Origin: Cedecea colo
GTDB taxonomy: Bacteria; Pseudomonadota; Gammaproteobacteria; Enterobacterales; Enterobacteriaceae
DNA: 64,000 nucleotides
Direction of reading: 5' to 3'
Assembly: GCF_011808225.1 (NCBI RefSeq)
Contig: NZ_SOYS01000003.1
Span: forward strand, 124,001 to 188,000
Part shown: one piece after another, positions 12,660 to 23,703 of the stretch
Layout of the letters: each line of letters begins with the position of its first letter
Numbering within the stretch: position 1 is the stretch's first letter
Notes under the pieces: generated by a model
What the model was told of the DNA's origin: nothing
Databases searched by the model: none
What the model saw: only the letters and a program-made list of their open reading frames with translations
Made by a program: the position numbers and the translations under genes

Positions 12660-12688
12660 TTGCGCACCACCGCTGCTTTGGTTAGTAT
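12660..12688 (+). promoter_or_regulatory. Candidate sigma70 promoter for secG
   Basis: TTGCGC (12660-12665) and TAGTAT (12683-12688) are 17 bp apart, about 90 bp upstream of secG and downstream of the glmM terminator. The call is from sequence pattern only. Confidence 0.45.
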
Positions 12689-12779
12689 TCTCACCCGCTT
12701 CAGTGGGTAAACGCAAATTTGCCTGCTTACTGGTTTGAAGCTCAAGGTATGCGGTAACCCCGCAAGGAACAGGTTGATT

Positions 12780-13112
12780 ATGTACGAAGCTCTTTTGGTA
12801 GTTTTCCTTATTGTAGCCCTGGGCCTTGTAGGTCTTATCATGCTGCAACAAGGTAAAGGCGCTGATATGGGAGCCTCCTTCGGTGCAGGCGCCTCCGGAA
12901 CCTTATTCGGCTCAAGTGGTTCAGGTAACTTCATGACCCGCATGACCGCTGTGTTGGCGACGCTGTTCTTCATCATCAGCTTGGTGCTGGGGAATATCAA
13001 CAGCAACAAAACCAGTAAAGGAAGTGAGTGGGATAATTTAAGTCAGCCAGCGAAATCTGAGCAGACAACGCCAGCGGCACCTACCAGGCCTGCCAGCGAT
13101 ATCCCACAGTAA
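12780..13112 (+). CDS. secG: Protein translocase subunit SecG
   Basis: This 110-residue small subunit of the SecYEG channel is the E. coli length. It has two membrane helices (about 2-22 and 53-73) with the conserved cytoplasmic stretch MLQQGKGADMGASFGAGAS between them. The C-terminal tail is rich in Pro, Ala and Thr. The start is the ATG at 12780 (MYEALLVVFLIVALGLVG). Two tRNA genes follow, as in E. coli. Confidence 0.96.
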   Translation: MYEALLVVFLIVALGLVGLIMLQQGKGADMGASFGAGASGTLFGSSGSGNFMTRMTAVLATLFFIISLVLGNINSNKTSKGSEWDNLSQPAKSEQTTPAAPTRPASDIPQ

Positions 13113-13160
13113 TAAGCAGTAAGCTTCTGTGCGGTAAGATGTGATTACCGTGCGCAAAGT

Positions 13161-13247
13161 GCCGAGGTGGTGGAATTGGTAGACACGCTACCTTGAGGTG
13201 GTAGTGCCCGATTGGGCTTACGGGTTCAAGTCCCGTCCTCGGTACCA
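13161..13247 (+). tRNA. leuU: tRNA-Leu (anticodon GAG)
   Basis: This 87-nt class II tRNA has acceptor stem GCCGAGG/CCTCGGT and an encoded CCA end. The anticodon stem CTACC/GGTAG (13188-13192, 13200-13204) encloses TTGAGGT, giving anticodon GAG at 13195-13197. The long variable arm and a T-loop GTTCAAGTC are present. Its position between secG and metY matches leuU. Confidence 0.97.
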
Positions 13248-13261
13248 AATCCCAGCAATTC

Positions 13262-13290
13262 TTGCATTTATTGCAATTCTGGCGTAGTAT
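13262..13290 (+). promoter_or_regulatory. Sigma70 promoter of the metY-rimP-nusA-infB operon
   Basis: TTGCAT (13262-13267) and TAGTAT (13285-13290) have a 17-bp spacer. They sit 16 bp upstream of the tRNA-fMet gene, the expected position of the main operon promoter in E. coli. Confidence 0.7.
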
Positions 13291-13306
13291 TTGCCACGTT
13301 TTCGGA

Positions 13307-13383
<77 letters not shown>

Positions 13384-13508
13384 CTTTCCCTGAGAGTTCT
13401 TTTTCAAAGATACTGTGAGCCATTCGGTGCCTCGCGAAGAATTTAGAAAAAAATTCTCTGGACGGTGTCCGGGCCGCAATTGCGGCATACAGGGTTCAGT
13501 TATATAAA

Positions 13509-13532
13509 GCCCCGATTTATCGGGGTTTTTTG
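13509..13532 (+). terminator. Terminator/attenuator between metY and rimP
   Basis: CCCCGAT (13510-13516) pairs with ATCGGGG (13519-13525) and is followed by six T residues. It lies between the tRNA and rimP, where E. coli has terminators at which NusA influences read-through of its own operon. Confidence 0.75.
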
Positions 13533-13590
13533 TTATCTGACTTCAGAATAACTGGGCTATATGCCCTTTTTTTATGTCTTGGGGGTGGGC

Positions 13591-14043
13591 TTGTCCACAT
13601 TAGAGCAAAAATTAACAGAGATGATTACAGCACCCGTCGAAGCACTGGGCTACGAACTGGTGGGTATCGAATTCATTCGTGGTCGCCAATCTACGCTGCG
13701 CATCTATATTGATAGTGAAGACGGCATCAATGTTGATGATTGCGCTGATGTCAGTCACCAGGTCAGTGCAGTGTTAGACGTCGAAGATCCTATCACTGTG
13801 GCCTACAACCTTGAAGTTTCCTCACCTGGCCTCGATCGACCAATGTTTATTAGCCAACATTACGTTCGCTATACTGGCGAAGAAGTGAGCATTGTGTTGC
13901 GTATGGCCGTGCAAAACCGTCGCAAATGGCAGGGTATTATCAAAGCCGTTGAGGGTGAGATGATCACGGTCACGGTCGAAGGCAAAGACGAAGTGTTCGC
14001 ACTGAGCAACATCCAGAAAGCGAACCTGGTACCCCACTTTTAA
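13591..14043 (+). CDS. rimP: Ribosome maturation factor RimP
   Basis: This 150-residue factor of 30S maturation acts early with S12 and S5. The start is taken as the TTG at 13591 (then [20 protein letters not shown]), preceded by GGGGGTGGG, the unusual start also used in E. coli; the upstream ATG at 13561 would add ten residues not found in the family. It is first in the nusA-infB operon, 27 bp before nusA. Confidence 0.94.
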   Translation: MSTLEQKLTEMITAPVEALGYELVGIEFIRGRQSTLRIYIDSEDGINVDDCADVSHQVSAVLDVEDPITVAYNLEVSSPGLDRPMFISQHYVRYTGEEVSIVLRMAVQNRRKWQGIIKAVEGEMITVTVEGKDEVFALSNIQKANLVPHF

Positions 14044-14070
14044 TAGTTTGGATTGAGGTGAAAACCCAGG

Positions 14071-15576
14071 ATGAACAAAGAAATTTTGGCTGTTGTAGAA
14101 GCAGTTTCCAACGAAAAATCCCTCCCACGCGAGAAGATTTTTGAAGCACTGGAAAGTGCGCTGGCAACGGCGACGAAGAAAAAATATGAGCAAGAGATCG
14201 ATGTCCGTGTAAGCATCGATCGTAAAAGTGGTGACTTTGATACTTTCCGCCGCTGGGTCATTGTAGAAGAAGTCACCCAGCCGACGCGTGAAATCACCCT
14301 TGATGCCGCTCAATTCGAAAACCCTGAGCTGAACGTAGGCGAATACGTTGAAGACCAGATTGAATCTGTAACCTTCGACCGCATTACGACGCAAACGGCT
14401 AAGCAAGTTATCGTTCAAAAAGTTCGTGAAGCTGAACGTGCGATGGTTGTGGACCAGTTCCGTGAGCAGGAAGGCGAGATTATTACCGGTGTAGTGAAGA
14501 AGGTTAACCGTGATAATATTTCGCTCGAAGTTCGTCCAGTCGATGGTTCTAATACCAGCGCTGAAGCCGTCATCATTCGTGAAGATATGCTGCCACGCGA
14601 AAACTTCCGTCCGGGCGATCGTATTCGCGGCGTGCTTTATGCTGTCCGTCCTGAAGCTCGTGGCGCACAGCTGTTCGTTAGCCGTTCCAAACCGGAAATG
14701 CTGATTGAACTGTTCCGTATTGAAGTGCCAGAAATCGGCGAAGAAGTCATTGAAATTAAGGCTGCCGCCCGCGATCCGGGTTCTCGTGCGAAAATTGCCG
14801 TGAAGACTAATGACAAACGTATCGATCCGGTTGGCGCTTGCGTCGGTATGCGCGGTGCGCGCGTACAGGCAGTTTCCACTGAACTGGGCGGCGAACGTAT
14901 TGATATCGTGCTGTGGGACGACAACCCGGCGCAGTTTGTTATCAACGCGATGGCCCCTGCTGATGTGGCTTCCATTGTGGTTGATGAAGACAAACACACG
15001 ATGGATATCGCGGTAGAGGCAGGCAATCTGGCGCAGGCGATTGGCCGTAACGGTCAAAACGTGCGTCTGGCTGCACAGCTAAGCGGCTGGGAACTCAACG
15101 TGATGACCGTTGACGATCTACAAGCTAAGCACCAGGCTGAAGCACATGCGGCCATTGATACCTTTACCAAATACCTCGACATTGACGAGGATTTCGCCAC
15201 CGTGTTGGTTGAAGAAGGTTTCTCAACGCTTGAAGAACTGGCTTACGTGCCAATGAAAGAGCTGCTGGAAGTAGACGGCCTTGATGAAGACACCGTGGAA
15301 GCATTACGCGATCGTGCTAAAAACGCCCTCACCACTCTGGCGCTTGCTCAGGAAGAGAGCCTTGGCGACAAAAAACCTCAGGAAGATCTGCTGAATCTTG
15401 AAGGTATGGATCGCACGCTGGCCTTTAAACTGGCATCGCATGGAGTGAGCTCGCTGGAAGATCTGGCTGAGCAAGGTGTCGACGACCTGTCAGATATTGA
15501 AGGGTTAACCAACGAGAAAGCCGGTGAATTGATCATGGCAGCTCGCAATATTTGTTGGTTTGGCGGCGAAGCGTAA
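14071..15576 (+). CDS. nusA: Transcription termination/antitermination protein NusA
   Basis: This 501-residue protein has the order N-terminal polymerase-binding domain (1-about 130), S1 domain (about 135-205), two KH domains (with the VGMRGARV and IGRNGQNV loops) and two C-terminal acidic repeats. The family length in E. coli is 495. The extra six residues sit in the S1 domain, where [17 protein letters not shown] replaces a shorter SLDLGNNAEAV-type loop. The rest is nearly identical. It works in pausing, intrinsic termination and rRNA antitermination. Confidence 0.97.
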   Translation: MNKEILAVVEAVSNEKSLPREKIFEALESALATATKKKYEQEIDVRVSIDRKSGDFDTFRRWVIVEEVTQPTREITLDAAQFENPELNVGEYVEDQIESVTFDRITTQTAKQVIVQKVREAERAMVVDQFREQEGEIITGVVKKVNRDNISLEVRPVDGSNTSAEAVIIREDMLPRENFRPGDRIRGVLYAVRPEARGAQLFVSRSKPEMLIELFRIEVPEIGEEVIEIKAAARDPGSRAKIAVKTNDKRIDPVGACVGMRGARVQAVSTELGGERIDIVLWDDNPAQFVINAMAPADVASIVVDEDKHTMDIAVEAGNLAQAIGRNGQNVRLAAQLSGWELNVMTVDDLQAKHQAEAHAAIDTFTKYLDIDEDFATVLVEEGFSTLEELAYVPMKELLEVDGLDEDTVEALRDRAKNALTTLALAQEESLGDKKPQEDLLNLEGMDRTLAFKLASHGVSSLEDLAEQGVDDLSDIEGLTNEKAGELIMAARNICWFGGEA

Positions 15577-15600
15577 TAAACTGTAGCAGGAAGGAACAGC

Positions 15601-18288
15601 ATGACAGATGTAACCGTAAAAGCGCTGGCCGCAGAGATTCAGACCTCCGTGGACCGCCTGGTACAGCAATTTGCTGATGCAGGGATCCCGAAGTCTGCTG
15701 ATGATTCTGTTTCCGCGCAAGAGAAGCAAACCCTGCTGGCGCACCTGAACCGTGAACACGGTTCAGCACCAGACAAGTTGACATTACAGCGCAAAACGCG
15801 CAGTACTTTAAACATTCCAGGTACCGGTGGGAAAAGTAAATCGGTACAAATCGAAGTCCGCAAGAAGCGCACCTTTGTGAAACGTGATCCGCAAGAGGCT
15901 GAACGTCTCGCAGCGGAAGAACAGGCGCAGCGTGAAGCGGAAGAGCAAGCCCAACGTGAGGCGCAGGAAGCTGCCAATCGTCAGGCGCAAGAAAAAGCTA
16001 AGCGTGAAGCTGAAGAAAAAGCTAAGCGTGAAGCCGCTGATAAAGCGAAACGTGAAGCTGCGGAAAAAGACAAAGTGAGCAATCAACAATCTGACGATAT
16101 GACGAAAACCGCCCAGGCCGATAAAGCCCGCCGCGAAGCAGAAGCTGCTGAGCTTAAGCGTAAAGCGGAAGAAGAAGCCCGTCGCAAACTAGAAGAAGAT
16201 GCCCGTCGTGTAGCGGAAGAAGCCCGTAAAATGGCTGAAGCTAACGCCGGCGTCTGGACGGAAGAAGAGAAAGTGGAAGACGACAAAACTGATTACCACG
16301 TAACCACTTCTCAGCATGCCCGCCAGGCAGAAGACGAAAACGACCGTGAAGTAGAAGGCGGCCGTACTCGTGCTCGTACTACTGCTACCAAAGCTCCACG
16401 CCAGAAGAAAGGCGGCAAGCACGGCGAATCCAAAGCTGACCGCGAAGAAGCGCGTGCAGCGGTTCGCGGCGGCAAAGGCAAGCGTAAACCTAGCACCCTG
16501 CAACAGGGCTTCAATAAGCCTGCGCAGGCGGTTAACCGCGACGTTGTCATCGGCGAAACCGTTACCGTTGCAGAGCTGGCTAATAAAATGGCCGTCAAAG
16601 GCTCCCAGGTCATCAAAGCGATGATGAAGCTGGGCGCGATGGCGACCATTAACCAGGTCATCGATCAGGAAACCGCACAGCTGGTTGCCGAAGAGATGGG
16701 CCACAAAGTCATCCTGCGTCGTGAAAACGAGCTGGAAGAGGCGCTGATGAGCGACCGTGATACCGACGCAGTGGCTGAGTCCCGCGCGCCGGTTGTTACC
16801 ATCATGGGTCACGTTGACCACGGTAAAACCTCTCTGCTTGACTACATTCGTTCTACTAAAGTGGCGTCCGGCGAAGCGGGTGGTATTACCCAGCACATCG
16901 GTGCATATCACGTAGAAACCGACAACGGCATGATCACCTTCCTGGATACCCCGGGCCACGCAGCCTTTACTTCTATGCGTGCTCGTGGTGCTCAGGCAAC
17001 GGATATCGTAGTGCTGGTTGTTGCAGCGGACGATGGCGTAATGCCACAAACTATCGAAGCAATCCAGCACGCGAAAGCGGCGCAGGTGCCGGTAGTGGTT
17101 GCAGTGAACAAAATCGATAAGCCAGAAGCCGATCCAGATCGCGTTAAGCAAGAACTGTCCCAGTACGGCATCATGCCGGAAGAGTGGGGCGGTGAAAGCC
17201 AGTTCATCCACGTGTCAGCGAAAGCCGGTACCGGTATCGACGAACTGCTGGACGCCATTCTGCTGCAGGCCGAAGTTCTGGAACTGAAAGCGATGCGTAC
17301 AGGCATGGCAAGCGGCGTGGTTATCGAATCCTTCCTGGATAAAGGTCGTGGTCCGGTAGCAAGCGTTCTGGTTCGCGAAGGCTCGCTGAACAAAGGCGAT
17401 ATCGTGCTGTGCGGCTTTGAATATGGCCGTGTGCGTGCAATGCGTGACGAACTTGGTCGTGAAGTGGCCGAGGCTGGTCCTTCTATCCCCGTTGAGATCC
17501 TTGGCCTGTCCGGTGTTCCGGTAGCGGGTGATGAAGTTACCGTTGTTCGTGATGAGAAAAAAGCGCGTGAAGTTGCTTTGTACCGTCAGGGTAAATTCCG
17601 CGAAGTGAAACTGGCTCGCCAGCAGAAATCTAAACTGGAAAACATGTTCGCCAACATGACCGAAGGCGAAGTGTCCGAAGTGAACATCGTGCTGAAAGCA
17701 GACGTTCAGGGTTCTGTGGAAGCGATCAGCGATTCCCTGCTGAAGCTCTCTACCGATGAAGTGAAAGTGAAAATCATCGGTTCCGGCGTGGGCGGTATCA
17801 CCGAGACTGACGCAACGCTTGCTGCGGCTTCTAACGCTATTCTGGTTGGCTTCAACGTGCGTGCCGATGCTTCTGCTCGCCGCGTTATCGAAGCGGAAAG
17901 CCTGGATCTGCGTTACTACTCCGTCATCTACAATCTGATCGACGAAGTGAAAGCGGCGATGAGCGGCATGCTTTCTCCGGAACTCAAACAACAAATCCTC
18001 GGCTTGGCCGAAGTGCGCGATGTGTTCAAATCACCGAAGTTTGGTGCCATCGCAGGTTGTATGGTTACCGAGGGCGTGGTCAAACGTCACAACCCAATCC
18101 GTGTACTGCGCGACAACGTGGTTATCTATGAAGGCGAGCTGGAATCCCTGCGCCGCTTCAAAGATGATGCCAACGAAGTGCGTAACGGCATGGAATGTGG
18201 TATCGGCGTTAAGAACTACAACGATGTGCGCGTTGGCGATGTTATCGAAGTCTTCGAAATCATCGAAATCCAGCGTACGATCGCCTGA
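15601..18288 (+). CDS. infB: Translation initiation factor IF-2
   Basis: This 895-residue GTPase places initiator tRNA on the 30S subunit. An N-terminal region rich in charged Arg/Glu/Ala/Lys repeats (about residues 95-215) is followed by the G domain, with G1 GHVDHGKT at 403-410, DTPGHA and NKID. The internal starts for the shorter IF2 forms appear conserved: GTG at 16075 and ATG at 16099 (context [15 protein letters not shown]). It lies in the rimP-nusA-infB-rbfA operon. Confidence 0.98.
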   Translation: MTDVTVKALAAEIQTSVDRLVQQFADAGIPKSADDSVSAQEKQTLLAHLNREHGSAPDKLTLQRKTRSTLNIPGTGGKSKSVQIEVRKKRTFVKRDPQEAERLAAEEQAQREAEEQAQREAQEAANRQAQEKAKREAEEKAKREAADKAKREAAEKDKVSNQQSDDMTKTAQADKARREAEAAELKRKAEEEARRKLEEDARRVAEEARKMAEANAGVWTEEEKVEDDKTDYHVTTSQHARQAEDENDREVEGGRTRARTTATKAPRQKKGGKHGESKADREEARAAVRGGKGKRKPSTLQQGFNKPAQAVNRDVVIGETVTVAELANKMAVKGSQVIKAMMKLGAMATINQVIDQETAQLVAEEMGHKVILRRENELEEALMSDRDTDAVAESRAPVVTIMGHVDHGKTSLLDYIRSTKVASGEAGGITQHIGAYHVETDNGMITFLDTPGHAAFTSMRARGAQATDIVVLVVAADDGVMPQTIEAIQHAKAAQVPVVVAVNKIDKPEADPDRVKQELSQYGIMPEEWGGESQFIHVSAKAGTGIDELLDAILLQAEVLELKAMRTGMASGVVIESFLDKGRGPVASVLVREGSLNKGDIVLCGFEYGRVRAMRDELGREVAEAGPSIPVEILGLSGVPVAGDEVTVVRDEKKAREVALYRQGKFREVKLARQQKSKLENMFANMTEGEVSEVNIVLKADVQGSVEAISDSLLKLSTDEVKVKIIGSGVGGITETDATLAAASNAILVGFNVRADASARRVIEAESLDLRYYSVIYNLIDEVKAAMSGMLSPELKQQILGLAEVRDVFKSPKFGAIAGCMVTEGVVKRHNPIRVLRDNVVIYEGELESLRRFKDDANEVRNGMECGIGVKNYNDVRVGDVIEVFEIIEIQRTIA

Positions 18289-18317
18289 TAGAGTCCGGGA
18301 AACCGGTAATATCTTAA

Positions 18318-18336
18318 GGGGGGCCGAGCGCCCCCC
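18318..18336 (+). other. Intercistronic GC hairpin between infB and rbfA
   Basis: GGGGGGC (18318-18324) pairs with GCCCCCC (18330-18336) around a CGAGC loop. No T tract follows, so it looks like an mRNA-stabilising or processing hairpin rather than a terminator. Confidence 0.6.
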
Positions 18337-18357
18337 GATTTGTATGGAGAATTTATT

Positions 18358-18762
18358 ATGGCGAAAGAATTCGGTCGCCCGCAGCGCGTATCTCAGGAAT
18401 TGCAGAAAGAAATCGCAATTATCCTGCAGCGCGAAATCAAAGATCCGCGTCTGGGCATGATGACCACCGTTTCCGGTGTCGAAGTGTCACGCGATCTGGC
18501 CTATGCCAAAGTTTTTGTCACCTTCCTGAACGACAAAGATGAAGATGCCATCAAAGAAGGCATCAAAGTCTTGCAGGATGCTTCCGGCTATATTCGTACC
18601 CTGATTGGTAAAGCGATGCGCCTGCGTATCGTCCCTGAACTGACCTTCTTCTACGATAACTCACTGGTTGAAGGGATGCGCATGTCCAATCTGGTCTCCA
18701 ATGTCATTCGTAATGATGACGAGCGTCGCGTAAACGATTCGGATGACAGCAAGGAGGATTGA
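18358..18762 (+). CDS. rbfA: 30S ribosome-binding factor RbfA
   Basis: This 134-residue KH-like protein acts in late 30S maturation and cold adaptation. The start is at 18358 ([20 protein letters not shown]), after TATGGAGAATTT; the slightly longer frame from 18340 is not used. It contains the family segment [21 protein letters not shown]. It ends in TGA sharing one base with the truB ATG, so the two are translationally coupled. Confidence 0.96.
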   Translation: MAKEFGRPQRVSQELQKEIAIILQREIKDPRLGMMTTVSGVEVSRDLAYAKVFVTFLNDKDEDAIKEGIKVLQDASGYIRTLIGKAMRLRIVPELTFFYDNSLVEGMRMSNLVSNVIRNDDERRVNDSDDSKED

Positions 18763-19706
18763 TGAGTCGTCCTCGTCGTCGTGGTCGTGATATCCATGGC
18801 GTGCTGCTGTTGGACAAGCCGCAGGGCTTGTCTTCCAACGATGCACTGCAAAAAGTAAAGCGCATCTATAACGCGAACCGCGCCGGTCATACCGGGGCGC
18901 TGGATCCACTGGCTACCGGCATGCTGCCGATTTGCCTGGGTGAAGCAACCAAGTTTTCGCGCTATTTGCTGGATTCAGATAAGCGTTACCGCGTCATTGC
19001 CCGCCTTGGGCAGCGTACTGATACCTCTGATGCCGACGGCACGGTTGTTCAGGAACGCCCGGTTACGTTTAGCGAGCAGGAGCTTATGGCTGCGCTGGAA
19101 AGCTTCCGTGGTGAGACTATGCAGGTGCCGTCAATGTATTCGGCGCTTAAACACCAGGGTAAGCCGCTGTACGAATATGCCCGCCAGGGAATTGAAGTTG
19201 AGCGTGAAGCACGTCCAGTTACCGTTTACGAGCTGCTGTTTATTCGCCATGAAGGCGATGAGCTGGAACTTGAGATCCATTGTTCAAAGGGCACTTACAT
19301 CCGTACCATCACTGACGATCTGGGTGAAAAGCTGGGCTGCGGTGCGCACGTGACTTTCCTGCGTCGCCTGGCCGTGAGCAAATATCCCGTTGAACGTATG
19401 GTGACGCTTGAACATCTGAATGCGCTTCTTGAACAGGCTCAGCAACAGGAAATCGATCCCGCCGTGCTGTTAGATCCGTTGCTGATGCCAATGGACAGCC
19501 CGGCTTCAGATTTCCCTGTCGTGAACTTATTACCTGCTGTGGCAGGCTATTTCAGGAATGGGCAGCCGGTGCAGGTTGCGGGCGTTCCTGCCGAAGGCCT
19601 GGTGCGCGTCACCGAAGGTGAGGAAGCAAAGTTCATCGGCATGGGTGAAATTGATGATGATGGACGCGTAGCGCCTCGTCGTCTGGTAGTGGAGTATCCC
19701 GCCTGA
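18762..19706 (+). CDS. truB: tRNA pseudouridine-55 synthase TruB
   Basis: This 314-residue enzyme makes pseudouridine 55 in the T-loop of tRNAs. The catalytic aspartate is D48 in [14 protein letters not shown]-terminal PUA domain follows (about 250-314). The ATG at 18762 lies directly after AAGGAGGA, and TGATG links it to rbfA. Confidence 0.97.
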   Translation: MSRPRRRGRDIHGVLLLDKPQGLSSNDALQKVKRIYNANRAGHTGALDPLATGMLPICLGEATKFSRYLLDSDKRYRVIARLGQRTDTSDADGTVVQERPVTFSEQELMAALESFRGETMQVPSMYSALKHQGKPLYEYARQGIEVEREARPVTVYELLFIRHEGDELELEIHCSKGTYIRTITDDLGEKLGCGAHVTFLRRLAVSKYPVERMVTLEHLNALLEQAQQQEIDPAVLLDPLLMPMDSPASDFPVVNLLPAVAGYFRNGQPVQVAGVPAEGLVRVTEGEEAKFIGMGEIDDDGRVAPRRLVVEYPA

Positions 19707-19720
19707 CCTCCGTAGTTATC

Positions 19721-19749
19721 TTGCGATAATAGGTTGCTACAGGTAAAAT
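19721..19749 (+). promoter_or_regulatory. Sigma70 promoter for rpsO
   Basis: TTGCGA (19721-19726) and TAAAAT (19744-19749) are 17 bp apart, about 110 bp upstream of rpsO. The resulting leader would include the region where S15 represses its own translation through a pseudoknot in E. coli. Confidence 0.6.
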
Positions 19750-19810
19750 AGGCGGCTTAGCATTCGAACATTGTCTGACAATAGTTTCGGGTGTGTACTG
19801 GGGTTGCTGA

Positions 19811-20128
<318 letters not shown>

Positions 20129-20144
20129 GTCTTGCGAGTTTCAG

Positions 20145-20174
20145 AAAAGGGGGCCTGTTAAGGCCCCTTTTTTC
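20145..20174 (+). terminator. Terminator after rpsO
   Basis: AAAGGGGGCC pairs with GGCCCCTTT around a TGTTAA loop and runs into TTTTTT. It separates rpsO from the pnp promoter region. Confidence 0.85.
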
Positions 20175-20244
20175 AATCTGACGGCAGCAATTCTATGGAA
20201 ACTAATGTATTGTTGCTGTGTGTGATCTTTATTGCAGAGGTTCG

Positions 20245-20300
20245 CGCGGCTAATGAGAGGCTTTATCCGCAAGGGCGGGTCAGGGTTGTCATTAGTCGCG
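20245..20300 (+). promoter_or_regulatory. pnp leader hairpin (RNase III / PNPase autoregulation site)
   Basis: CGCGGCTAATGA (20245-20256) pairs with TCATTAGTCGCG (20289-20300), 12 bp with one G-U pair. It lies 75 bp upstream of the pnp start. In E. coli this stem is cut by RNase III, after which PNPase degrades the 5' strand and represses its own mRNA. Position and sequence are conserved, so I infer the same control. Confidence 0.8.
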
Positions 20301-20375
20301 AGGATGCTATAGAGATCGGGTCATAACGGCACCGCGTGAAGTCACCGGAAGCCTAAGAATCTAAAGGATATTATC

Positions 20376-22508
20376 TTGCTAAATCCGATCGTTCGTAAAT
20401 TTCAGTACGGTCAGCATACGGTCACATTAGAGACCGGTATGATGGCGCGCCAGGCTACCGCAGCAGTAATGGTAAGCATGGACGATACTGCGGTATTCGT
20501 AACCGTAGTAGGGCAGAAAAAAGCTAAAGCAGGTCAGGACTTCTTCCCGCTGACCGTTAACTATCAGGAGCGTACTTACGCTGCTGGCCGTATCCCGGGC
20601 AGCTTCTTCCGTCGTGAAGGCCGTCCAAGCGAAGGCGAAACGCTGATTGCGCGTCTGATTGACCGCCCGGTGCGTCCGCTGTTCCCGGAAGGTTTCGTTA
20701 ACGAAGTGCAGGTTATTGCTACCGTAGTTTCCGTAAACCCACAGGTTCACCCTGACATCGTTGCCATGATCGGCGCTTCTGCCGCGCTGAGCCTGTCTGG
20801 TATACCATTTAATGGTCCAATTGGTGCCGCTCGTGTGGGCTACATCAACGACCAGTACGTTCTGAACCCAACTGCAGACGAACTGAAAACCAGCAAGCTG
20901 GATCTGGTTGTCGCCGGTACAGAAGGTGCTGTGCTGATGGTTGAGTCCGAAGCAGAACTGCTGAGCGAAGACCAGATGCTGGGCGCGGTGGTATTCGGCC
21001 ACGAACAACAGCAGGTTGTTATCCAGAACATCAACTCCCTGGTTGCCGAAGCCGGCAAACCACGTTGGGACTGGCAGCCAGAAGCTGTTGATGCCGCGTT
21101 GAACGCACGCGTTGCCTCTCTGGCAGAATCCCGCCTGAGCGACGCTTACCGTATCACTGAGAAACAAGAACGTTACGCTCAGGTTGATGCCATTAAAGCT
21201 GACGTTATCGCTACGCTGACTGCAGAAGACGAATCTCTGGATGCGGGCGAGCTGTCTGACCTGCTGCACGCTATCGAGAAAAACGTTGTACGTAGCCGTA
21301 TCCTGGCTGGCGAACTGCGCATCGACGGCCGTGAAAAAGACATGATCCGTGGCCTGGACGTGCGTACTGGCGTTCTGCCGCGTACTCACGGTTCCGCGCT
21401 GTTCACCCGTGGTGAAACTCAGGCGCTGGTAACCGCGACTCTGGGCACCGCTCGTGACGCACAGAACCTGGACGAGTTGATGGGCGAACGTACCGACAAC
21501 TTCCTGTTCCACTACAACTTCCCTCCGTACTCCGTGGGCGAAACAGGCATGGTCGGTTCTCCTAAGCGTCGTGAGATTGGTCATGGTCGTCTGGCTAAGC
21601 GTGGCGTACTGGCCGTTATGCCAGAAGCCGATCGTTTCCCATACACCGTACGTGTAGTGTCTGAAATCACTGAATCCAATGGTTCTTCTTCCATGGCTTC
21701 CGTGTGTGGCGCTTCTCTGGCGCTGATGGACGCAGGCGTGCCTATCAAAGCCGCAGTAGCGGGCATCGCGATGGGCCTGGTAAAAGAAGGCGACAACTTC
21801 GTCGTTCTGTCTGACATCCTGGGTGATGAAGACCACCTGGGCGACATGGACTTTAAGGTTGCCGGCAGCCGTGAAGGTATCTCTGCTCTGCAGATGGATA
21901 TCAAAATCGAAGGCATCACCCGCGAAATCATGCAGGTGGCTCTGAACCAGGCTAAAGGTGCGCGTCTGCATATCCTTGGCGTCATGGAACAGGCTATCAA
22001 CGCGCCACGCGGCGATATCTCCGAGTTTGCTCCACGTATTCACACCATTAAGATCAACCCGGACAAGATCAAAGACGTGATCGGTAAGGGCGGCTCTGTT
22101 ATTCGTGCGCTGACCGAAGAAACCGGCACCACCATCGAAATCGAAGATGATGGCACCGTAAAAATTGCAGCGACCGATGGCGACAAAGCGAAACACGCTA
22201 TTCGTCGTATCGAAGAAATTACCGCTGAAATCGAAGTTGGCCGTATCTATCAGGGTAAAGTCACTCGTATCGTTGATTTCGGTGCGTTCGTTGCTATCGG
22301 CGGCGGCAAAGAAGGTCTGGTGCACATCTCTCAAATCGCTGACAAGCGCGTAGAGAAAGTGACCGACTACCTGCAGATGGGTCAGGAAGTACCGGTTAAG
22401 GTACTGGAAGTTGACCGTCAGGGCCGCGTCCGTTTAAGCATCAAAGAAGCAACCGAGCAGTCCCCGGCTGAAGGTGCAGCACCCTCTGCCCCAGAAGCAG
22501 CTGAGTAA
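20376..22508 (+). CDS. pnp: Polynucleotide phosphorylase
   Basis: This 710-residue 3'-5' exoribonuclease is part of the degradosome. The start is the TTG at 20376 (then [20 protein letters not shown]), as in E. coli. Two RNase PH domains flank a helical domain; the second has the catalytic acidic cluster [18 protein letters not shown] domain ([16 protein letters not shown]) and an S1 domain ([13 protein letters not shown]) follow. The tail after the S1 domain is Ala/Pro/Glu-rich and variable. Confidence 0.98.
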   Translation: MLNPIVRKFQYGQHTVTLETGMMARQATAAVMVSMDDTAVFVTVVGQKKAKAGQDFFPLTVNYQERTYAAGRIPGSFFRREGRPSEGETLIARLIDRPVRPLFPEGFVNEVQVIATVVSVNPQVHPDIVAMIGASAALSLSGIPFNGPIGAARVGYINDQYVLNPTADELKTSKLDLVVAGTEGAVLMVESEAELLSEDQMLGAVVFGHEQQQVVIQNINSLVAEAGKPRWDWQPEAVDAALNARVASLAESRLSDAYRITEKQERYAQVDAIKADVIATLTAEDESLDAGELSDLLHAIEKNVVRSRILAGELRIDGREKDMIRGLDVRTGVLPRTHGSALFTRGETQALVTATLGTARDAQNLDELMGERTDNFLFHYNFPPYSVGETGMVGSPKRREIGHGRLAKRGVLAVMPEADRFPYTVRVVSEITESNGSSSMASVCGASLALMDAGVPIKAAVAGIAMGLVKEGDNFVVLSDILGDEDHLGDMDFKVAGSREGISALQMDIKIEGITREIMQVALNQAKGARLHILGVMEQAINAPRGDISEFAPRIHTIKINPDKIKDVIGKGGSVIRALTEETGTTIEIEDDGTVKIAATDGDKAKHAIRRIEEITAEIEVGRIYQGKVTRIVDFGAFVAIGGGKEGLVHISQIADKRVEKVTDYLQMGQEVPVKVLEVDRQGRVRLSIKEATEQSPAEGAAPSAPEAAE

Positions 22509-22629
22509 GCTTTACCGATTGAGCTCTCCATGGCGACATGGAGAGCTGTTTATTACGGAGCAGGATGCTCCGTTTTAGCAGCCGGCGAACAGAGGACGTT
22601 CATTCAATTGTTGTCTTCGGGAGTGGGAA

Positions 22630-23514
22630 ATGAAGCCTTTTTTGCGCTGGTGTTTCGTTGCGACAGCTCTCACGCTGGCAGGATGCAGCAACTCTGCCTG
22701 GCGTAAAAGCGAAGTCCTGGCGGTGCCATTGCAACCGACTTTGCAGCAAGAAGTCATCCTGGCACGCATGGAACAAATACTTGCCAGTCGGGCTTTAACC
22801 GATGATGAACGCGCACAGCTTTTATATGAGCGCGGAGTGTTGTATGATAGCCTCGGCTTGCGGGCTCTGGCGCGAAATGATTTTTCACAAGCGCTGGCAA
22901 TCCGCCCCGATATGCCTGAAGTATTCAATTACTTAGGCATATATTTAACGCAGGCAGGCAATTTTGATGCTGCCTATGAAGCGTTTGATTCTGTACTTGA
23001 GCTTGATCCAACTTACAACTACGCGCATTTAAATCGCGGTATCGCCCTCTATTACGGTGGTCGTTATCGTTTAGCGCAAGATGATCTGCTAGCGTTTTAT
23101 CAAGACGATCCCAATGATCCGTTCCGCAGTCTGTGGCTCTATATTGCCGAAAGCAATCTGGATGCTAAACAGGCCAAAGTGGCGTTACAACAGCGCCTCG
23201 ATAAAGCGGATAAAGAACAATGGGGATGGAACATTGTCGAGTTCTACCTGGGGAACATTAGCGAAAAAACGCTAATGGAACGCCTCAAGGCGGACGCAAC
23301 GGATAACACCTCGCTCGCTGAGCATCTCAGTGAAACCAACTTCTATTTAGGTAAGTACTACCTAAGTCTGGGGGAAAAGGACAGCGCTACGGCACTGTTC
23401 AAGTTAGCGGTCGCTAACAACGTACACAACTACGTTGAGCATCGTTATGCATTGTTGGAATTAGCGCTCTTGGGCCAGGAGCAAGATGACCTGGCAGAAT
23501 CGGACCAGCAATAG
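22630..23514 (+). CDS. nlpI: Lipoprotein NlpI (TPR adaptor)
   Basis: This 294-residue outer-membrane lipoprotein has a lipobox LAGC with the lipidated C19, followed by Ser, consistent with outer-membrane sorting. Tetratricopeptide repeats begin near residue 60 ([21 protein letters not shown]). It adapts the protease Prc to the endopeptidase MepS and other wall enzymes. It sits between pnp and deaD as in E. coli. Confidence 0.95.
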   Translation: MKPFLRWCFVATALTLAGCSNSAWRKSEVLAVPLQPTLQQEVILARMEQILASRALTDDERAQLLYERGVLYDSLGLRALARNDFSQALAIRPDMPEVFNYLGIYLTQAGNFDAAYEAFDSVLELDPTYNYAHLNRGIALYYGGRYRLAQDDLLAFYQDDPNDPFRSLWLYIAESNLDAKQAKVALQQRLDKADKEQWGWNIVEFYLGNISEKTLMERLKADATDNTSLAEHLSETNFYLGKYYLSLGEKDSATALFKLAVANNVHNYVEHRYALLELALLGQEQDDLAESDQQ

Positions 23515-23559
23515 CTGACGAACAACGATCAGCCCATAAACTTTAATCTTTAAAGTCAT

Positions 23560-23586
23560 CGCCTTAACGGGTGAGGGCGTTTTTGT
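23560..23586 (+). terminator. Weak terminator between nlpI and yrbN
   Basis: An imperfect stem (GCC...GGC with T-A and G-T pairs) around ACGGG is followed by GTTTTTG. It may reduce read-through into deaD. Confidence 0.4.
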
Positions 23587-23625
23587 TCGTTAATCAACTA
23601 AATTTGAGCCGGTTCACACTTTTCA

Positions 23626-23703
23626 ATGAAAATTGCAGATCAATTTCACGATGAGTTACGTAGACTGGCCGCCATCAACGAGGCACATGTACTACATGAC
23701 TGA
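23626..23703 (+). CDS. yrbN: Small protein YrbN
   Basis: This is a 25-residue open frame, [18 protein letters not shown] followed by EAHVLHD. It matches what I recall of the small protein YrbN located just before deaD in E. coli. The stop TGA (23701-23703) overlaps the deaD start ATG (23696), which suggests coupling of deaD translation to yrbN translation. No function is known to me. Confidence comes from conserved sequence and position, not from a domain. Confidence 0.75.
   Translation: MKIADQFHDELRRLAAINEAHVLHD

Noticed and set aside
13822-15057. A 411-codon open frame antisense to rimP and nusA
   Set aside because: It is a shadow of codon bias in nusA; the translation is low-complexity in Phe, Asn and His and matches no family.
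20129-20375. A small RNA (SraG-like) between rpsO and pnp
   Set aside because: E. coli has a small RNA in this gap, but I could not identify a promoter and terminator pair for it here beyond the rpsO terminator and the pnp leader hairpin.
20427-22334. A 635-codon open frame antisense to pnp
   Set aside because: It mirrors the strongly biased codon use of pnp. It has no ribosome binding site of note, no recognisable domain and an unusual composition, while pnp on the other strand is certain.
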